Below are positions 27,252-35,532 of a stretch of DNA of 64,000 bases, in pieces. Each line of letters opens with the position of its first letter. The first letter of the stretch is position 1. A model generated the notes under the pieces. It did not search any database, had not been told where the DNA came from, and saw only the letters and a list, made by a program, of their open reading frames with translations. Source of the DNA: Janibacter terrae NBRC 107853 (GTDB taxonomy: Bacteria; Actinomycetota; Actinomycetes; Actinomycetales; Dermatophilaceae). Position numbers and translations under genes: made by a program. The DNA is taken from positions 124,001-188,000 of the forward strand of contig NZ_BCUV01000006.1 of NCBI RefSeq assembly GCF_001591405.1, in the 5' to 3' direction.

Positions 27252-28553
27252 TCACGGCTGCGCGTCCTCCCCCTTCGTCTCGAAGGTCGCGATGCACTCG
27301 ACGTGGTGGGTCATCGGGAAGGCGTCCAGGGCGCGCAGGCCCACCAGCGCGTACCCGAGGTCGGCGAGGTAGGCGGTGTCGCGGGCGAGGGCCGCCGGGT
27401 CGCAGGCCACGTAGACCAGGCGGCGGGGACGAAGGGAGGTGAGCGCGGCGACGACCTCGCGGCCGGCCCCCGTGCGGGGCGGGTCGAGGACGATGACGTC
27501 CGCGCTCGGCGGCAGCAGGTCGGAGCGCGCCGGCCGGCGCGGCCCGCGACGACGGCCCTTGCGGGCCACACCGAGCAGGTCGTCCACCCGGCCCGGCACG
27601 ACGAGCGCCCAGGGGTGGCCGGCGAGGTTGTCGCGCAGGTGGTCCACCGCGCGCCGGTCGGACTCGACGGCGACGAGCTGGCCGTCCCGGCCGACGGCCT
27701 CGGCGAGGGGGACGGAGAAGAGGCCGACGCCGCTGTAGAGGTCGAGCACGCGCTCGCCCTCGCGGACACCGGCCGCGGCGAGGACGGTCTCGACGAAGGC
27801 GCGCGGGGCGTCGCGGTGGACCTGCCAGAAGCCGCGGGCGTCGACGCCCATCGCGCGCTCCCCCGCGTCGGTGCGCACGACCTCGGTGATGTCGATGGGC
27901 GGCGTCGGCTGGTCCGTCGGCACCTCGACGACGACCGTGTCGGCCTCGCCCGACGCCGCGACGACGTCCAGGGCGCTGATGCCGCGCAGCTGCGACGGGG
28001 CGACCGCGAGCTCGGCGAGGGTCTCCGCGAGCGCCGCGTCGACGTCCGGCACGGCGATCGGGCACCCGGTCACCGGGATGACGTCGTGGCTGCGGTGCCG
28101 GCGCAGGCCGACCACCCCGTCGGCGACCGCGAACTCGACCCGGGTGCGGTAGCGCAGCCCGTCGTCGTCGTCGAGGGGCTCGACGACGACCGGGCGCTCC
28201 TCCCCCGCCAGGCGGCGCAGCTGCTCGGCGACGACGTCGGCCTTGAGCTCGCGCTGGTACGCGGTGGAGACGTGCTGGAAGTCGCAGCCGCCGCACCCAC
28301 CGGGTCCGGCGACGGGACAGCGCACCGGGACCCGGTGCGGCGAGGCCTGAAGGACCTCGATGGCGTCGGCGCGCAGGAAGCGGTCGCCGGGCCCCCCTTC
28401 GGTGACCCGGATGCGCACCCGCTCACCGGGCAGGGAGTGCCGCACGAAGACGACCCGCCCCTCGTACCGCGCCACGCAGTGGCCGCCGTGGGCCACCGGC
28501 CCGACCTCGACCTCCACCTCGTCGCCCGTCGTGAGCTCGTCCGCACTCGTCAC
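27252..28553 (-). CDS. Class I SAM-dependent RNA methyltransferase (TrmA/RlmCD type)
   Basis: A 433-residue m5U methyltransferase of the TrmA/RumA family, expected to methylate a uridine in rRNA or tRNA. A TRAM-like beta domain occupies about 1-65. Iron-sulfur cysteines are visible at Cys79, Cys87 and Cys90 (RCPVAGPGGCGGCDFQH). The SAM site is VLDLYSGVGLFSVPLAEAVG and the catalytic cysteine is in YVACDPAALARD. It starts at a GTG (28553) that overlaps the stop of the KimA-like gene (GTGA), so the two are coupled. The exact target nucleotide is not deducible. Confidence 0.88.
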   Translation of the reverse strand: MTSADELTTGDEVEVEVGPVAHGGHCVARYEGRVVFVRHSLPGERVRIRVTEGGPGDRFLRADAIEVLQASPHRVPVRCPVAGPGGCGGCDFQHVSTAYQRELKADVVAEQLRRLAGEERPVVVEPLDDDDGLRYRTRVEFAVADGVVGLRRHRSHDVIPVTGCPIAVPDVDAALAETLAELAVAPSQLRGISALDVVAASGEADTVVVEVPTDQPTPPIDITEVVRTDAGERAMGVDARGFWQVHRDAPRAFVETVLAAAGVREGERVLDLYSGVGLFSVPLAEAVGRDGQLVAVESDRRAVDHLRDNLAGHPWALVVPGRVDDLLGVARKGRRRGPRRPARSDLLPPSADVIVLDPPRTGAGREVVAALTSLRPRRLVYVACDPAALARDTAYLADLGYALVGLRALDAFPMTHHVECIATFETKGEDAQP

Positions 28554-30556
28554 AGTCCACCTCGTCGCACGTCGCCGGCCACCGGGCCGTCCATCTTGTC
28601 CTCGGCACCCTCGGAGCTCGCGAGCTGCCAGGGCACCGAGGACACCATGACACCCGGGGTGAAGATCAGCCGACTGCGCAGCCGCAGCGCGGACTGGTTG
28701 TGCAGGGCCTGCTCCCACCAGTGGCCGAGCACGTACTGCGGGATGTAGACGACGACGAGGTCACGCGGGTTGCCCGAGCGGATCGACTTGACGTAGTCCA
28801 CGACCGGCCGGGTGATCTCGCGGTACGGCGAGTCGAGGGCCTTGAGCGGCACGGGGATCCCCCGCCGGTCCCACTCGGCCTGCAGGGCCTTGGTCGCCTC
28901 GTGGTCGACGTCGACCGTCACCGCCTCGAGGCGGGAGGGGCGCGTCGCGGAGGCGTAGGCGACCGCCCGGAGCGTGGGCCGGTGGATCGTGCTCACGAGG
29001 ACGATCGCGTGGACGCGCGAAGGGAGGAGCTGGTGCTTGGTGTCCCCCTCCGGCACGGCGAGCTCCTCCCTGACGTGCTGGTAGTGGCGGCTGATCGCGC
29101 TCATCAGGACGAAGAGGACGGCCATGGCCGCCATGGCGAACCCGGCGCCGTGCATGAACTTCGTGAGGATGACGACGACGAGGACCGTGCCGGACATCGC
29201 GGCACCGACGGCGTTGATCGCCCGACGGCGCAGCATCGCCCGCTGCTCTGCCCGGTCCTTCTCGACCGCCAGGTGGCGGTTCCAGTGCCGCACCATGCCG
29301 ATCTGGCTGAGCGTGAAGGAGACGAAGACACCGACGATGTACAGCTGGATGAGCCGGGTGACGCTGGCGTCGAAGATGATGACGAGGGACCCCGCCGCGC
29401 CCGCGAGCAGGATGATGCCGTTGGAGAAGGCGAGCCGGTCGCCCCGGGTGTGCAGCTGCCTGGGCAGGAGGCCGTCACGCGCCAGGATCGAGCCGAGCAC
29501 GGGGAAGCCGTTGAAGGCGGTGTTGGCGGCGAGCACGAGGATCAGGCCGGTGACGATCGAGACGATGACGACGCCCGCGGGGAAGCCGTCGAAGACGGCG
29601 GTCGCGACCTGGGCCATGACCGTGTGCTGCTCGTAGCCGTCACCGACCGGCACACCGTCCCGGAGCAGCTGCTGGGCCGGGTCGTCGGCGATCTTGACGC
29701 CGGTCCACCTGGCGAGCGCGATCATCGACAGCAGCATCGTCACCGAGACGGCGCCCATGAGCAGCAGGGTCGTCGCCGCGTTCTTGCTCTTGGGCTTGCG
29801 GAAGGCCGGGACACCGTTGCTGATCGCCTCGACACCGGTCAGGGCCGCCGCGCCGGAGCTGAAGGCACGCAGCAGCAGGAAGGCCATCGCCAGTGTGCCC
29901 AGCTGCTCCATCCCCGGCTCGGGCGCCAGCGTCAGGGAGGCGCTCTCGGCCGACGGTAGGGTGCCGGTCGTGCGACGCACGATGCCGACGAGGGCCATCG
30001 CGAGGACCGACAGCATGAAGAGGTAGGTGGGGACGGCGAAGGCCGTGCCGGACTCGCGCACGCCGCGCAGGTTCATCGCGGTGAGCGCCGCGATGAGGAC
30101 GACGGCGGCCAGGACCTCGTGGCCACGCAACCAGGCGAAGGCGGCCGCGGCGTTCTGCACGCCCGAGGAGATCGAGACCGCGACCGTGAGCACGTAGTCG
30201 ACGAGGAGGGCGCTCGCGACCGTCAGACCCGCCCGGGGGCCGAGGTTGGTGCTGGCGATCTCGTAGTCGCCGCCCCCGGAGGGGTAGGCGTGCACGTTCT
30301 GCCGGTAGCTCGCGACGACGACCACCATGACGGCGACGACGGCGAGCGCGACGGGCCACGAGTGGGTCATCGCCAGCGCCCCACCGGCCAGGCCGAGGGT
30401 CAGCAGGATCTCGTCAGGGGCGTAGGCGACGGAGCTGAGCGCGTCGCTGGCGAAGACGGGGAGCGCAAGGCGCTTGGGGAGCAGGGTCTCGCCGAGGTGA
30501 TCGCTGCGCATGGCGCGGCCGACGAGGACGCGCTTGATGAGTCGTCCGGAAGACAC
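28550..30556 (-). CDS. APC-superfamily permease, KimA-like potassium transporter candidate
   Basis: A 668-residue protein with 12 or so hydrophobic segments in the first 460 residues and a soluble alpha/beta C-terminal domain of about 190 residues. The start GRAMRSDHLGETLLPK and ASDALSSVAYAPDEILL resemble the opening of Bacillus KimA (YdaO), a high-affinity K+ importer of the APC superfamily. Its divergent neighbours are two TrkA (RCK) proteins, which supports a potassium role; substrate remains inference. The GTG at 30556 is preceded by TACACT at 6 nt, suggesting a leaderless mRNA; the adjacent GTG at 30559 is an alternative. The 40-bp divergent spacer leaves no room for a c-di-AMP riboswitch. 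Confidence 0.82.
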   Translation of the reverse strand: MSSGRLIKRVLVGRAMRSDHLGETLLPKRLALPVFASDALSSVAYAPDEILLTLGLAGGALAMTHSWPVALAVVAVMVVVVASYRQNVHAYPSGGGDYEIASTNLGPRAGLTVASALLVDYVLTVAVSISSGVQNAAAAFAWLRGHEVLAAVVLIAALTAMNLRGVRESGTAFAVPTYLFMLSVLAMALVGIVRRTTGTLPSAESASLTLAPEPGMEQLGTLAMAFLLLRAFSSGAAALTGVEAISNGVPAFRKPKSKNAATTLLLMGAVSVTMLLSMIALARWTGVKIADDPAQQLLRDGVPVGDGYEQHTVMAQVATAVFDGFPAGVVIVSIVTGLILVLAANTAFNGFPVLGSILARDGLLPRQLHTRGDRLAFSNGIILLAGAAGSLVIIFDASVTRLIQLYIVGVFVSFTLSQIGMVRHWNRHLAVEKDRAEQRAMLRRRAINAVGAAMSGTVLVVVILTKFMHGAGFAMAAMAVLFVLMSAISRHYQHVREELAVPEGDTKHQLLPSRVHAIVLVSTIHRPTLRAVAYASATRPSRLEAVTVDVDHEATKALQAEWDRRGIPVPLKALDSPYREITRPVVDYVKSIRSGNPRDLVVVYIPQYVLGHWWEQALHNQSALRLRSRLIFTPGVMVSSVPWQLASSEGAEDKMDGPVAGDVRRGGL

Positions 30557-30562
30557 CACGCG

Positions 30563-30568
30563 AGTGTA
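30563..30568 (-). promoter_or_regulatory. -10 box of a probable leaderless promoter (KimA-like gene)
   Basis: TACACT on the minus strand lies 6 nt before the GTG at 30556. It is only 16 bp from the -10 box of the divergent trkA gene, so the two promoters overlap. Confidence 0.55.
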
Positions 30569-30584
30569 GGCCTGCTCCCGGGGG

Positions 30585-30590
30585 TACCGT
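30585..30590 (+). promoter_or_regulatory. -10 box of a probable leaderless promoter (first trkA)
   Basis: TACCGT lies 6 nt before the GTG at 30597, with no Shine-Dalgarno sequence. Confidence 0.55.
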
Positions 30591-30596
30591 CGTCCC

Positions 30597-31262
30597 GTGC
30601 ACTTCGTCATCATGGGCTGCGGCCGCGTCGGCGCCTCGCTCGCCCGCTCACTCGAACGCATCGGGCACGACGTCGCGGTCGTCGACCAGGACCCCGCGGC
30701 CTTCCGCCGCCTCGGCAGCGACTTCAGCGGCCGCCGGGTCGCCGGCGTCGGCTTCGACCGGGACACCCTGGTCCAGGCGGGGGTCGAGCAGGCCTACGCC
30801 CTCGCCGCCGTCTCCAGCGGTGACAACTCCAACATCCTCGCGGCCCGGGTGGCCCGCGAGACCTTCGGCGTCGAGCACGTCGTCGCGCGCATCTACGACC
30901 CGGACCGCGCGCAGGTCTACCAGCGCCTCGGCATCCCCACGGTTGCGACGGTCCGGTGGACCGCCGACCAGGTGCTGCGCCGGCTGCTCCCCCAGGGCCA
31001 GGCCCCCGAGATGACCGATGCCTCCGGGCGACTCGTCGTCGCCGAGATCCACGTCTCCCCCGCGTGGGTCGGCCGCCGCCTCACGTCGCTCGAGGAGGCG
31101 ACCGGGTCGCGGGTCGCCTACATCACCCGACTCGGCGAGGGGATGCTCCCTTCGCCCGAGACCGTCCACCAGGAAGGCGACCTCGTGCACCTGGTCATCC
31201 CACGTGATCGCGTCCACGACGTCGAGCGCGTCCTCGACGCCGCCCCCACGGAGGAGATCTGA
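30597..31262 (+). CDS. TrkA-family potassium channel regulatory protein (CeoB type)
   Basis: A 221-residue RCK protein. The Rossmann motif GCGRVGASLARSL is at the N-terminus with an acidic Asp at the end of strand two (VVDQDPAAF), typical of NAD-binding TrkA_N domains; a TrkA_C domain occupies about 135-215. It gates or regulates a K+ transporter in response to nucleotides. It starts at a GTG with a -10 box 6 nt upstream (leaderless), and its stop overlaps the ATG of the second TrkA gene (TGATG). The divergent KimA-like permease is the obvious candidate partner. Confidence 0.9.
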   Translation: MHFVIMGCGRVGASLARSLERIGHDVAVVDQDPAAFRRLGSDFSGRRVAGVGFDRDTLVQAGVEQAYALAAVSSGDNSNILAARVARETFGVEHVVARIYDPDRAQVYQRLGIPTVATVRWTADQVLRRLLPQGQAPEMTDASGRLVVAEIHVSPAWVGRRLTSLEEATGSRVAYITRLGEGMLPSPETVHQEGDLVHLVIPRDRVHDVERVLDAAPTEEI

Positions 31263-31948
31263 TGCGCGTCGCCATCGTCGGCGCCGGGTCGGTCGGCCGC
31301 TCCATCGCCAAGGAGCTGCTCGAGAACGACCACGCCATCCTGCTCATCGACCGGGACGCCGACGAGGCCCGGGTCGCCAAGGTGCCGCAGGCCAGCTGGC
31401 TCTCGGGGGACGCCTGCGAGATCTCGACCCTCCAGGAGGCCGAGATCCAGGGCTGCGACGTCGTCGTCGCCGCGACCGGTGACGACAAGGCCAACCTCGT
31501 CGTCTCGCTGCTCGCCAAGACCGAGTTCGGCGTGCCGCGCACGGTCGCGCGCGTCAACAACCCGAAGAACGAGTGGATGTTCGACGAGTCCTGGGGCGTC
31601 GACGTCGCCGTCTCGACACCGCGCCTGATGACGGCGCTCGTCGAGGAGGCCGTCAGCGTGGGTGACCTCGTGCGGATCTTCGACTTCCAGCAGGGCAGCG
31701 CGTCGATGACCGAGATCACCCTCCCGGCGGACAACCCCAACGTCGGTCGGCGCGTCGGCGACATCACCTTCCCGGCGGACACGCTGCTCGTCGGGATCAT
31801 CCGGGACGGCCGGCCCTTCGGCCCGACGGCGGACGACTCGCTCGAGGCGCACGACGAGCTGCTGCTGCTCACGACCGCCGAGGCCGAGCCGGAGCTCGAG
31901 GCGATGCTGCGGCCGGGCGCCAAGGCGCGCCGGCGTCCTGCCCCCTGA
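31262..31948 (+). CDS. TrkA-family potassium uptake protein (CeoC type)
   Basis: A 228-residue paralogue of the preceding gene: Rossmann motif VAIVGAGSVGRSIAKELL, then LIDRDADEARVAK, and a C-terminal TrkA_C domain with LVGIIRDGRPFGPTADD. The basic tail GAKARRRPAP may contact membrane or partner. Tandem TrkA pairs of this kind (CeoB/CeoC in mycobacteria) are standard in actinobacteria. The ATG shares one base with the upstream stop. It converges with the DUF3159 gene, three bases apart. Confidence 0.9.
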   Translation: MRVAIVGAGSVGRSIAKELLENDHAILLIDRDADEARVAKVPQASWLSGDACEISTLQEAEIQGCDVVVAATGDDKANLVVSLLAKTEFGVPRTVARVNNPKNEWMFDESWGVDVAVSTPRLMTALVEEAVSVGDLVRIFDFQQGSASMTEITLPADNPNVGRRVGDITFPADTLLVGIIRDGRPFGPTADDSLEAHDELLLLTTAEAEPELEAMLRPGAKARRRPAP

Positions 31949-31951
31949 GGG

Positions 31952-32659
31952 TCAGGCGCGGCGGACGTCGACCGGCTGGACGAGCTCGTCGTCGGGGTCG
32001 ATCGGCGTGTGCCCCTTGAGGAGCATCGCGCCCATGACCGCCACGGCTCCGGCCCAGAGGGGCCAGCCGAGGAGCACCTTGGCCACGGTGAGCCCGGCGA
32101 GGTTGTCGGCGAGGTAGAGCGGACCCATGATCCCGACGCGGATGACGTAGACCGCGACGAGCACGAGCGTCAGGCGTGTGCAGACCCGCACGGCGGCGTC
32201 GTTGCGCCGCCAGCGGAAGGGGTCGCCCGCGGCGACGGCCGCCTGGTCGGCCACGCCGACCATGATCCCGACGACCGGCCACCGCACGACGACCGAGAGC
32301 AGCGAGCCGACGAGGTAGGCGCACGAGGTGAGGATGCCGGGCAGGAAGGCGTCCTCAGCCTGCCCCGAGCGCAGGGCGAAGAAGGCTGCGAGGCCGGTCG
32401 CGACGAGCGAGCCGAGGACGAACTGCAGCGTCTGCCGCTGCACGAGCCGGGCGATGGCGAGCACCGCCGTCACGGCCCCGGCCGAGCCGAGCGAGATGGC
32501 GCGGTCCGTCGTCGCGGCCCAGGCGATGACGAAGACGAGCATCGGCAGCGCGGTCTCGATCGAGCCGCGCAACCCCCCGAGCGCTTCGCCGAGGCGATGG
32601 CGGATGAGTGCCTCGACGGTCGGGTGCGCCGGCATCGAGACGCCGGCGCTCTCAGCCAT
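31952..32659 (-). CDS. DUF3159 domain-containing membrane protein
   Basis: A 235-residue protein with about six hydrophobic segments (for example LPMLVFVIAWAATT and VVGIMVGVADQAAVAAGDP) and the family motif PFRWRRNDAAVRVCTRLT. Function unknown. It is the last gene of a seven-gene operon (hemH to DUF3159) and overlaps the OB-fold gene by 8 bp. The conserved link with TrkA and dUTPase genes is seen across actinobacteria. Confidence 0.87.
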   Translation of the reverse strand: MAESAGVSMPAHPTVEALIRHRLGEALGGLRGSIETALPMLVFVIAWAATTDRAISLGSAGAVTAVLAIARLVQRQTLQFVLGSLVATGLAAFFALRSGQAEDAFLPGILTSCAYLVGSLLSVVVRWPVVGIMVGVADQAAVAAGDPFRWRRNDAAVRVCTRLTLVLVAVYVIRVGIMGPLYLADNLAGLTVAKVLLGWPLWAGAVAVMGAMLLKGHTPIDPDDELVQPVDVRRA

Positions 32660-33017
32660 GGTGGGTCAGCAGCTCGTAGGCGGGGTTGTAGATCGTCGGC
32701 TCCCCCTCGGGACGGCAGATGAGGCCGCTGGCCTTGAGGTAGGCCCCCGGGTCGATCCCCCGGATGCTGCGTCGTCCGAGCCACACGAGCTGCACGGTGT
32801 GCGACCCGTCGTAGAGGTCGGCGACGAGGGCCGGGACCGTGGCCCGCGGGCGCAGCGTGACGGCAGTGATCGTGCCCGCCACGGTGACCACCTCGCGGTC
32901 GGTCTCGTCGGTGATGGGCCGGCAGCCGTGGGCGTGGGCGGCCTCGCGCAGCTCCCCCGCCGCGAGGTCGTCGTCGGACCGGGTGAGGTCGACCAGTCGT
33001 CGCAGCAGGGTGGACAT
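32652..33017 (-). CDS. OB-fold nucleic-acid-binding domain protein
   Basis: A 121-residue protein with an OB-fold core at about 40-110: REVVTVAGTITAVTLRP, then LVADLYDGSHTVQLVWLGRR and the closing strand GAYLKASGLICRPEGEPTIY. OB folds of this kind bind nucleic acid; the exact role is unknown. It starts at an ATG that shares one base with the stop of the DUF3710 gene (TGATG) and overlaps the DUF3159 gene by 8 bp. Confidence 0.87.
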   Translation of the reverse strand: MSTLLRRLVDLTRSDDDLAAGELREAAHAHGCRPITDETDREVVTVAGTITAVTLRPRATVPALVADLYDGSHTVQLVWLGRRSIRGIDPGAYLKASGLICRPEGEPTIYNPAYELLTHHG

Positions 33018-33754
33018 CAGCGGACCTCGGTGATCTCGGGGCCGCGCTCGAAGGGCCTGAGGTCGTCCTCGGCGGGAGCGTCGGCCGGCTCGTCCGCGGC
33101 GGGGCGCGCCGCGCGCTGGGTGCTCGGCATGGTCAGGGGCAGCATCTCGCGCGGTGCGCGCGGCTCCTCGCCGCGGTCGACGACCACCGATCGCACGACC
33201 TCGTCGAGGGCCGCCCGGGCCGACTCGTCGACGGCGGCGGCGCCGGAGTACACGGCGCGCAGGAACCAGCGCGGCCCGTCGACGCCGGCGAAGACGACCG
33301 GGGCGAAGACGGTGCGTCCCTGGGGTCCGGGCTGGGCCAGCCGGGCGCGCAGCTCGGTGCCGAAGGGGCCGGTGACCTCCTCGACGGTGCCCCCGTTGCC
33401 GCCGATCATCTCGGCGATCTCCTCGCGGATCTCGTCCCAGATGCCGAAGGAGCGGGGGGCGGCGAAGACCTGCAGCTGGACGGCGCCGTGGTCGTCGCCG
33501 ACCTGGGCGGCCGAGACCTCGTCGTTCTTCTGGTCGACCTCGAGCCGCAGCTCGGTGCCCGGCGCGGGCGTCAGGTGCAGGGCACCCAGGTCGACCCGGG
33601 TGCTCGTGTCAGCGACGTCGGAGATGTCGTGCGGACCGGCCGTCAGCGGCTGCGACGAGGACCCCGGCTCGCTCGTGGCCGCGGTCTGCGTGGTCGTGTC
33701 CTGCTCGGTCGACACCACGTCGGCATCGGCAGTCTTCTTCTTGCGCCCGAACAT
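33017..33754 (-). CDS. DUF3710 domain-containing protein
   Basis: A 245-residue protein of the actinobacterial DUF3710 family. The basic N-terminus MFGRKKK and a Ser/Thr-rich linker precede the conserved domain (about 50-200), which includes RVDLGALHLTPAPGTELRLE and GVDGPRWFLRAVYSG. The C-terminal tail is acidic. No function is known. It is wedged between dut and the OB-fold gene with single-base stop/start overlaps on each side, so expression must be tightly linked. Confidence 0.88.
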   Translation of the reverse strand: MFGRKKKTADADVVSTEQDTTTQTAATSEPGSSSQPLTAGPHDISDVADTSTRVDLGALHLTPAPGTELRLEVDQKNDEVSAAQVGDDHGAVQLQVFAAPRSFGIWDEIREEIAEMIGGNGGTVEEVTGPFGTELRARLAQPGPQGRTVFAPVVFAGVDGPRWFLRAVYSGAAAVDESARAALDEVVRSVVVDRGEEPRAPREMLPLTMPSTQRAARPAADEPADAPAEDDLRPFERGPEITEVR

Positions 33755-34236
33755 CACTCTCGTCCTGTCCTCGAGGGTGGGCCGAAGCCCCCACTTGATC
33801 CATGTCCAGTCTCGCCCCGTGGGCTGGGTGGAAGCGAATCGAGGGGGAGGAACTCCCCTTCGCCCACCTGCTGGAGCACGAGCTGGGCGATCCGGTCGCC
33901 GACCCGCACCGTGAAGGACTCCCGAGGGTCGAGGTTGACGAGGTTGACGAGGACCTCGCCCCGGTAGCCGGAGTCGACGGTCCCGGGGGCGTTGGCGACC
34001 GAGATCCCGTGGCGCGCGGCCAGTCCCGAGCGCGGGTGCACGAGGCCGACCCACCCGTGGGGCAGCGCGAGCGCGACCCCGGTGGGCACGAGGGCCCGCT
34101 CCCCGGGCTCGAGGGTCAGCTCCGCGACGGAGCTGAGGTCCGCGCCCGCGTCGCCGTGCTTGGCGTACGCGGGCACGACGGCGTGCCGGTGCAGCAGCTG
34201 CACCGGTACCGCGACCTGACGGGGTCCGTCAGCCAC
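33754..34236 (-). CDS. dut: dUTP diphosphatase
   Basis: A 160-residue trimeric-type dUTPase that hydrolyses dUTP to dUMP, preventing uracil incorporation and feeding dTMP synthesis. Family motifs are clear: HGDAGADLSS (motif 1), HPRSGLAARHGISV (motif 2), GTVDSGYRGEV (motif 3), and a Gly/Ser-rich C-terminal arm with GHGSSGGFGP (motif 5). The ATG at 34236 lies three bases after the DUF4193 stop. In many actinobacteria a DUF3093 gene sits next to dut; none is present here. Confidence 0.94.
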   Translation of the reverse strand: MADGPRQVAVPVQLLHRHAVVPAYAKHGDAGADLSSVAELTLEPGERALVPTGVALALPHGWVGLVHPRSGLAARHGISVANAPGTVDSGYRGEVLVNLVNLDPRESFTVRVGDRIAQLVLQQVGEGEFLPLDSLPPSPRGETGHGSSGGFGPPSRTGRE

Positions 34237-34239
34237 GGG

Positions 34240-34539
34240 TCACGCAGCGCACTCGGTGCAGACCGGGCCGTTCTTGCCGTCGCTCGCCAGCTGGCTGCGG
34301 TGGTGGACGAGGAAGCAGCTCGTGCAGGTGAACTCGTCGGCCTGGCGCGGGACGACCCGCACCGACATCTCCTCACCGGAGAGGTCGGCGCCGGGCAGCT
34401 CGAAGCCTTCGGCCATCTCGGTCTCGTCGACGTCGACGTTTGCGGAGGTCGCGTCACCGCGACGGGACTTGAGCTCCTCGATGGAGTCCTCGGACAGGTC
34501 GTCGTCGGTCTTGCGAGGGGCGTCGTAATCGGTCGCCAT
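34240..34539 (-). CDS. DUF4193 zinc-ribbon-like protein
   Basis: A 99-residue protein of the DUF4193 family. The acidic first half (DDLSEDSIEELKSRR) is followed by a C-terminal zinc-ribbon-like fold with two Cys pairs, TCTSC and VCTEC, separated by HHRSQLASDGKNG. Function unknown; homologues are near-universal in actinobacteria. The ATG at 34539 has AGGAGAG just upstream. A promoter probably lies in the 131-bp gap after the inositol phosphatase gene, since the gap is the largest inside this operon. Confidence 0.88.
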   Translation of the reverse strand: MATDYDAPRKTDDDLSEDSIEELKSRRGDATSANVDVDETEMAEGFELPGADLSGEEMSVRVVPRQADEFTCTSCFLVHHRSQLASDGKNGPVCTECAA

Positions 34540-34670
34540 CTCTCCTGATTCCTTGGGGGTCAGCGGGGCAGTGTGGGTCGTGCGCCGTCATCAACGCAGC
34601 AGGTGCTGAATTTGTGCCCGGCGCGCCGGATTGTGCCCCATCCACCGGCGGGACGCCACCTCGTTCCGCG

Positions 34671-35531
34671 CTAACGGGCCGATTCGGGTCCGACCTGCTC
34701 CACGGCGGACCGCAGGAGGGTGCGCAGCGAGTCCTGGGCGGCCGGCGGCCCGGCCACCGTGAACCCCGCCCGCGGGTCATCACCGTCGAGGTCGGTGACG
34801 ACCGCCCCGGCCTCGGTCGCGACGAGCCACCCGGCGGCCATGTCCCAGGGGTTGAGACCGCGCTCGTAGTGGACGTCGAGGCTCCCGTCGGCCACGCGGC
34901 ACAGGTCGAGCGCGGCGCTGCCGATCCGGCGGATGTCGCGCACCCGCGGCAGGACGTGGGTGAGCACCGCGGCCTGCCACGCCCGCCGGTCGGCGTCGTA
35001 GCCGAAGCCGGTCCCGCACAGGGCCTGGTCGAGGGAGGTGTCGGCGACCGTGAGCCGCTGCGCCGGCCCGTCCCCGACACGGCGCCACGCGCCCCCACCG
35101 AGGGCGGCGGTGTACCGCTCCCCCGTCAGCGGGTTGACGACGGCGCCGGCGACCGGGCGCCACGCCCCGTCGACCGAGGGGTCGCCGAGGACCGCGGCGA
35201 CGGAGACGCAGTAGGCAGGGATCTCGTAGAGGTAGTTGACCGTGCCGTCGATCGGGTCGACGACCCAGGTGATCCCGGAGGTACCGGTCCGTGCGCCGCG
35301 CTCCTCACCGTGGAAGCCGTCCTGCGGGCGCAGCTCCCCGAGCCGGCGCAGGAGCAGGTCCTGGCTGCGCTGGTCCATGACCGTGACGACGTCGGTCGCC
35401 GAGGACTTGGTCTCGGCGACGCCGAGGTCGCGGGGGCGGTCGTCGACGACGAGCACGCCGGCCTCCACGGCGACCGCCAGGGCGATGTCGGCGAGCTCGG
35501 CGGGGTCCACGCCGGCGGGCAGCTGGTCCAC
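34671..35531 (-). CDS. Inositol monophosphatase-family phosphatase
   Basis: A 286-residue Mg-dependent phosphatase of the IMPase/SuhB family. Metal-binding motifs are present: EERG (loop 1), VVDPIDGTVNYLY and the C-terminal NPWDMAAGWLVATEAGA. Substrates may be inositol-1-phosphate, histidinol-phosphate or similar; sequence alone does not decide. The GTG at 35531 starts one base after the ferrochelatase stop, so it is coupled to hemH. The longer open frame to 35633 would overlap hemH and lacks support. Confidence 0.88.
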   Translation of the reverse strand: MDQLPAGVDPAELADIALAVAVEAGVLVVDDRPRDLGVAETKSSATDVVTVMDQRSQDLLLRRLGELRPQDGFHGEERGARTGTSGITWVVDPIDGTVNYLYEIPAYCVSVAAVLGDPSVDGAWRPVAGAVVNPLTGERYTAALGGGAWRRVGDGPAQRLTVADTSLDQALCGTGFGYDADRRAWQAAVLTHVLPRVRDIRRIGSAALDLCRVADGSLDVHYERGLNPWDMAAGWLVATEAGAVVTDLDGDDPRAGFTVAGPPAAQDSLRTLLRSAVEQVGPESAR

Positions 35532-35532
35532 G

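Noticed and set aside
30560-30596. A c-di-AMP (ydaO) riboswitch for the KimA-like gene
   Set aside because: The divergent spacer is only 40 bp and the mRNA appears leaderless, so there is no room for a riboswitch.
34540-34670. A possible tRNA or small RNA in the gap before DUF4193
   Set aside because: No cloverleaf arms or conserved tRNA bases are seen; the gap looks like a promoter region with nothing else recognisable.
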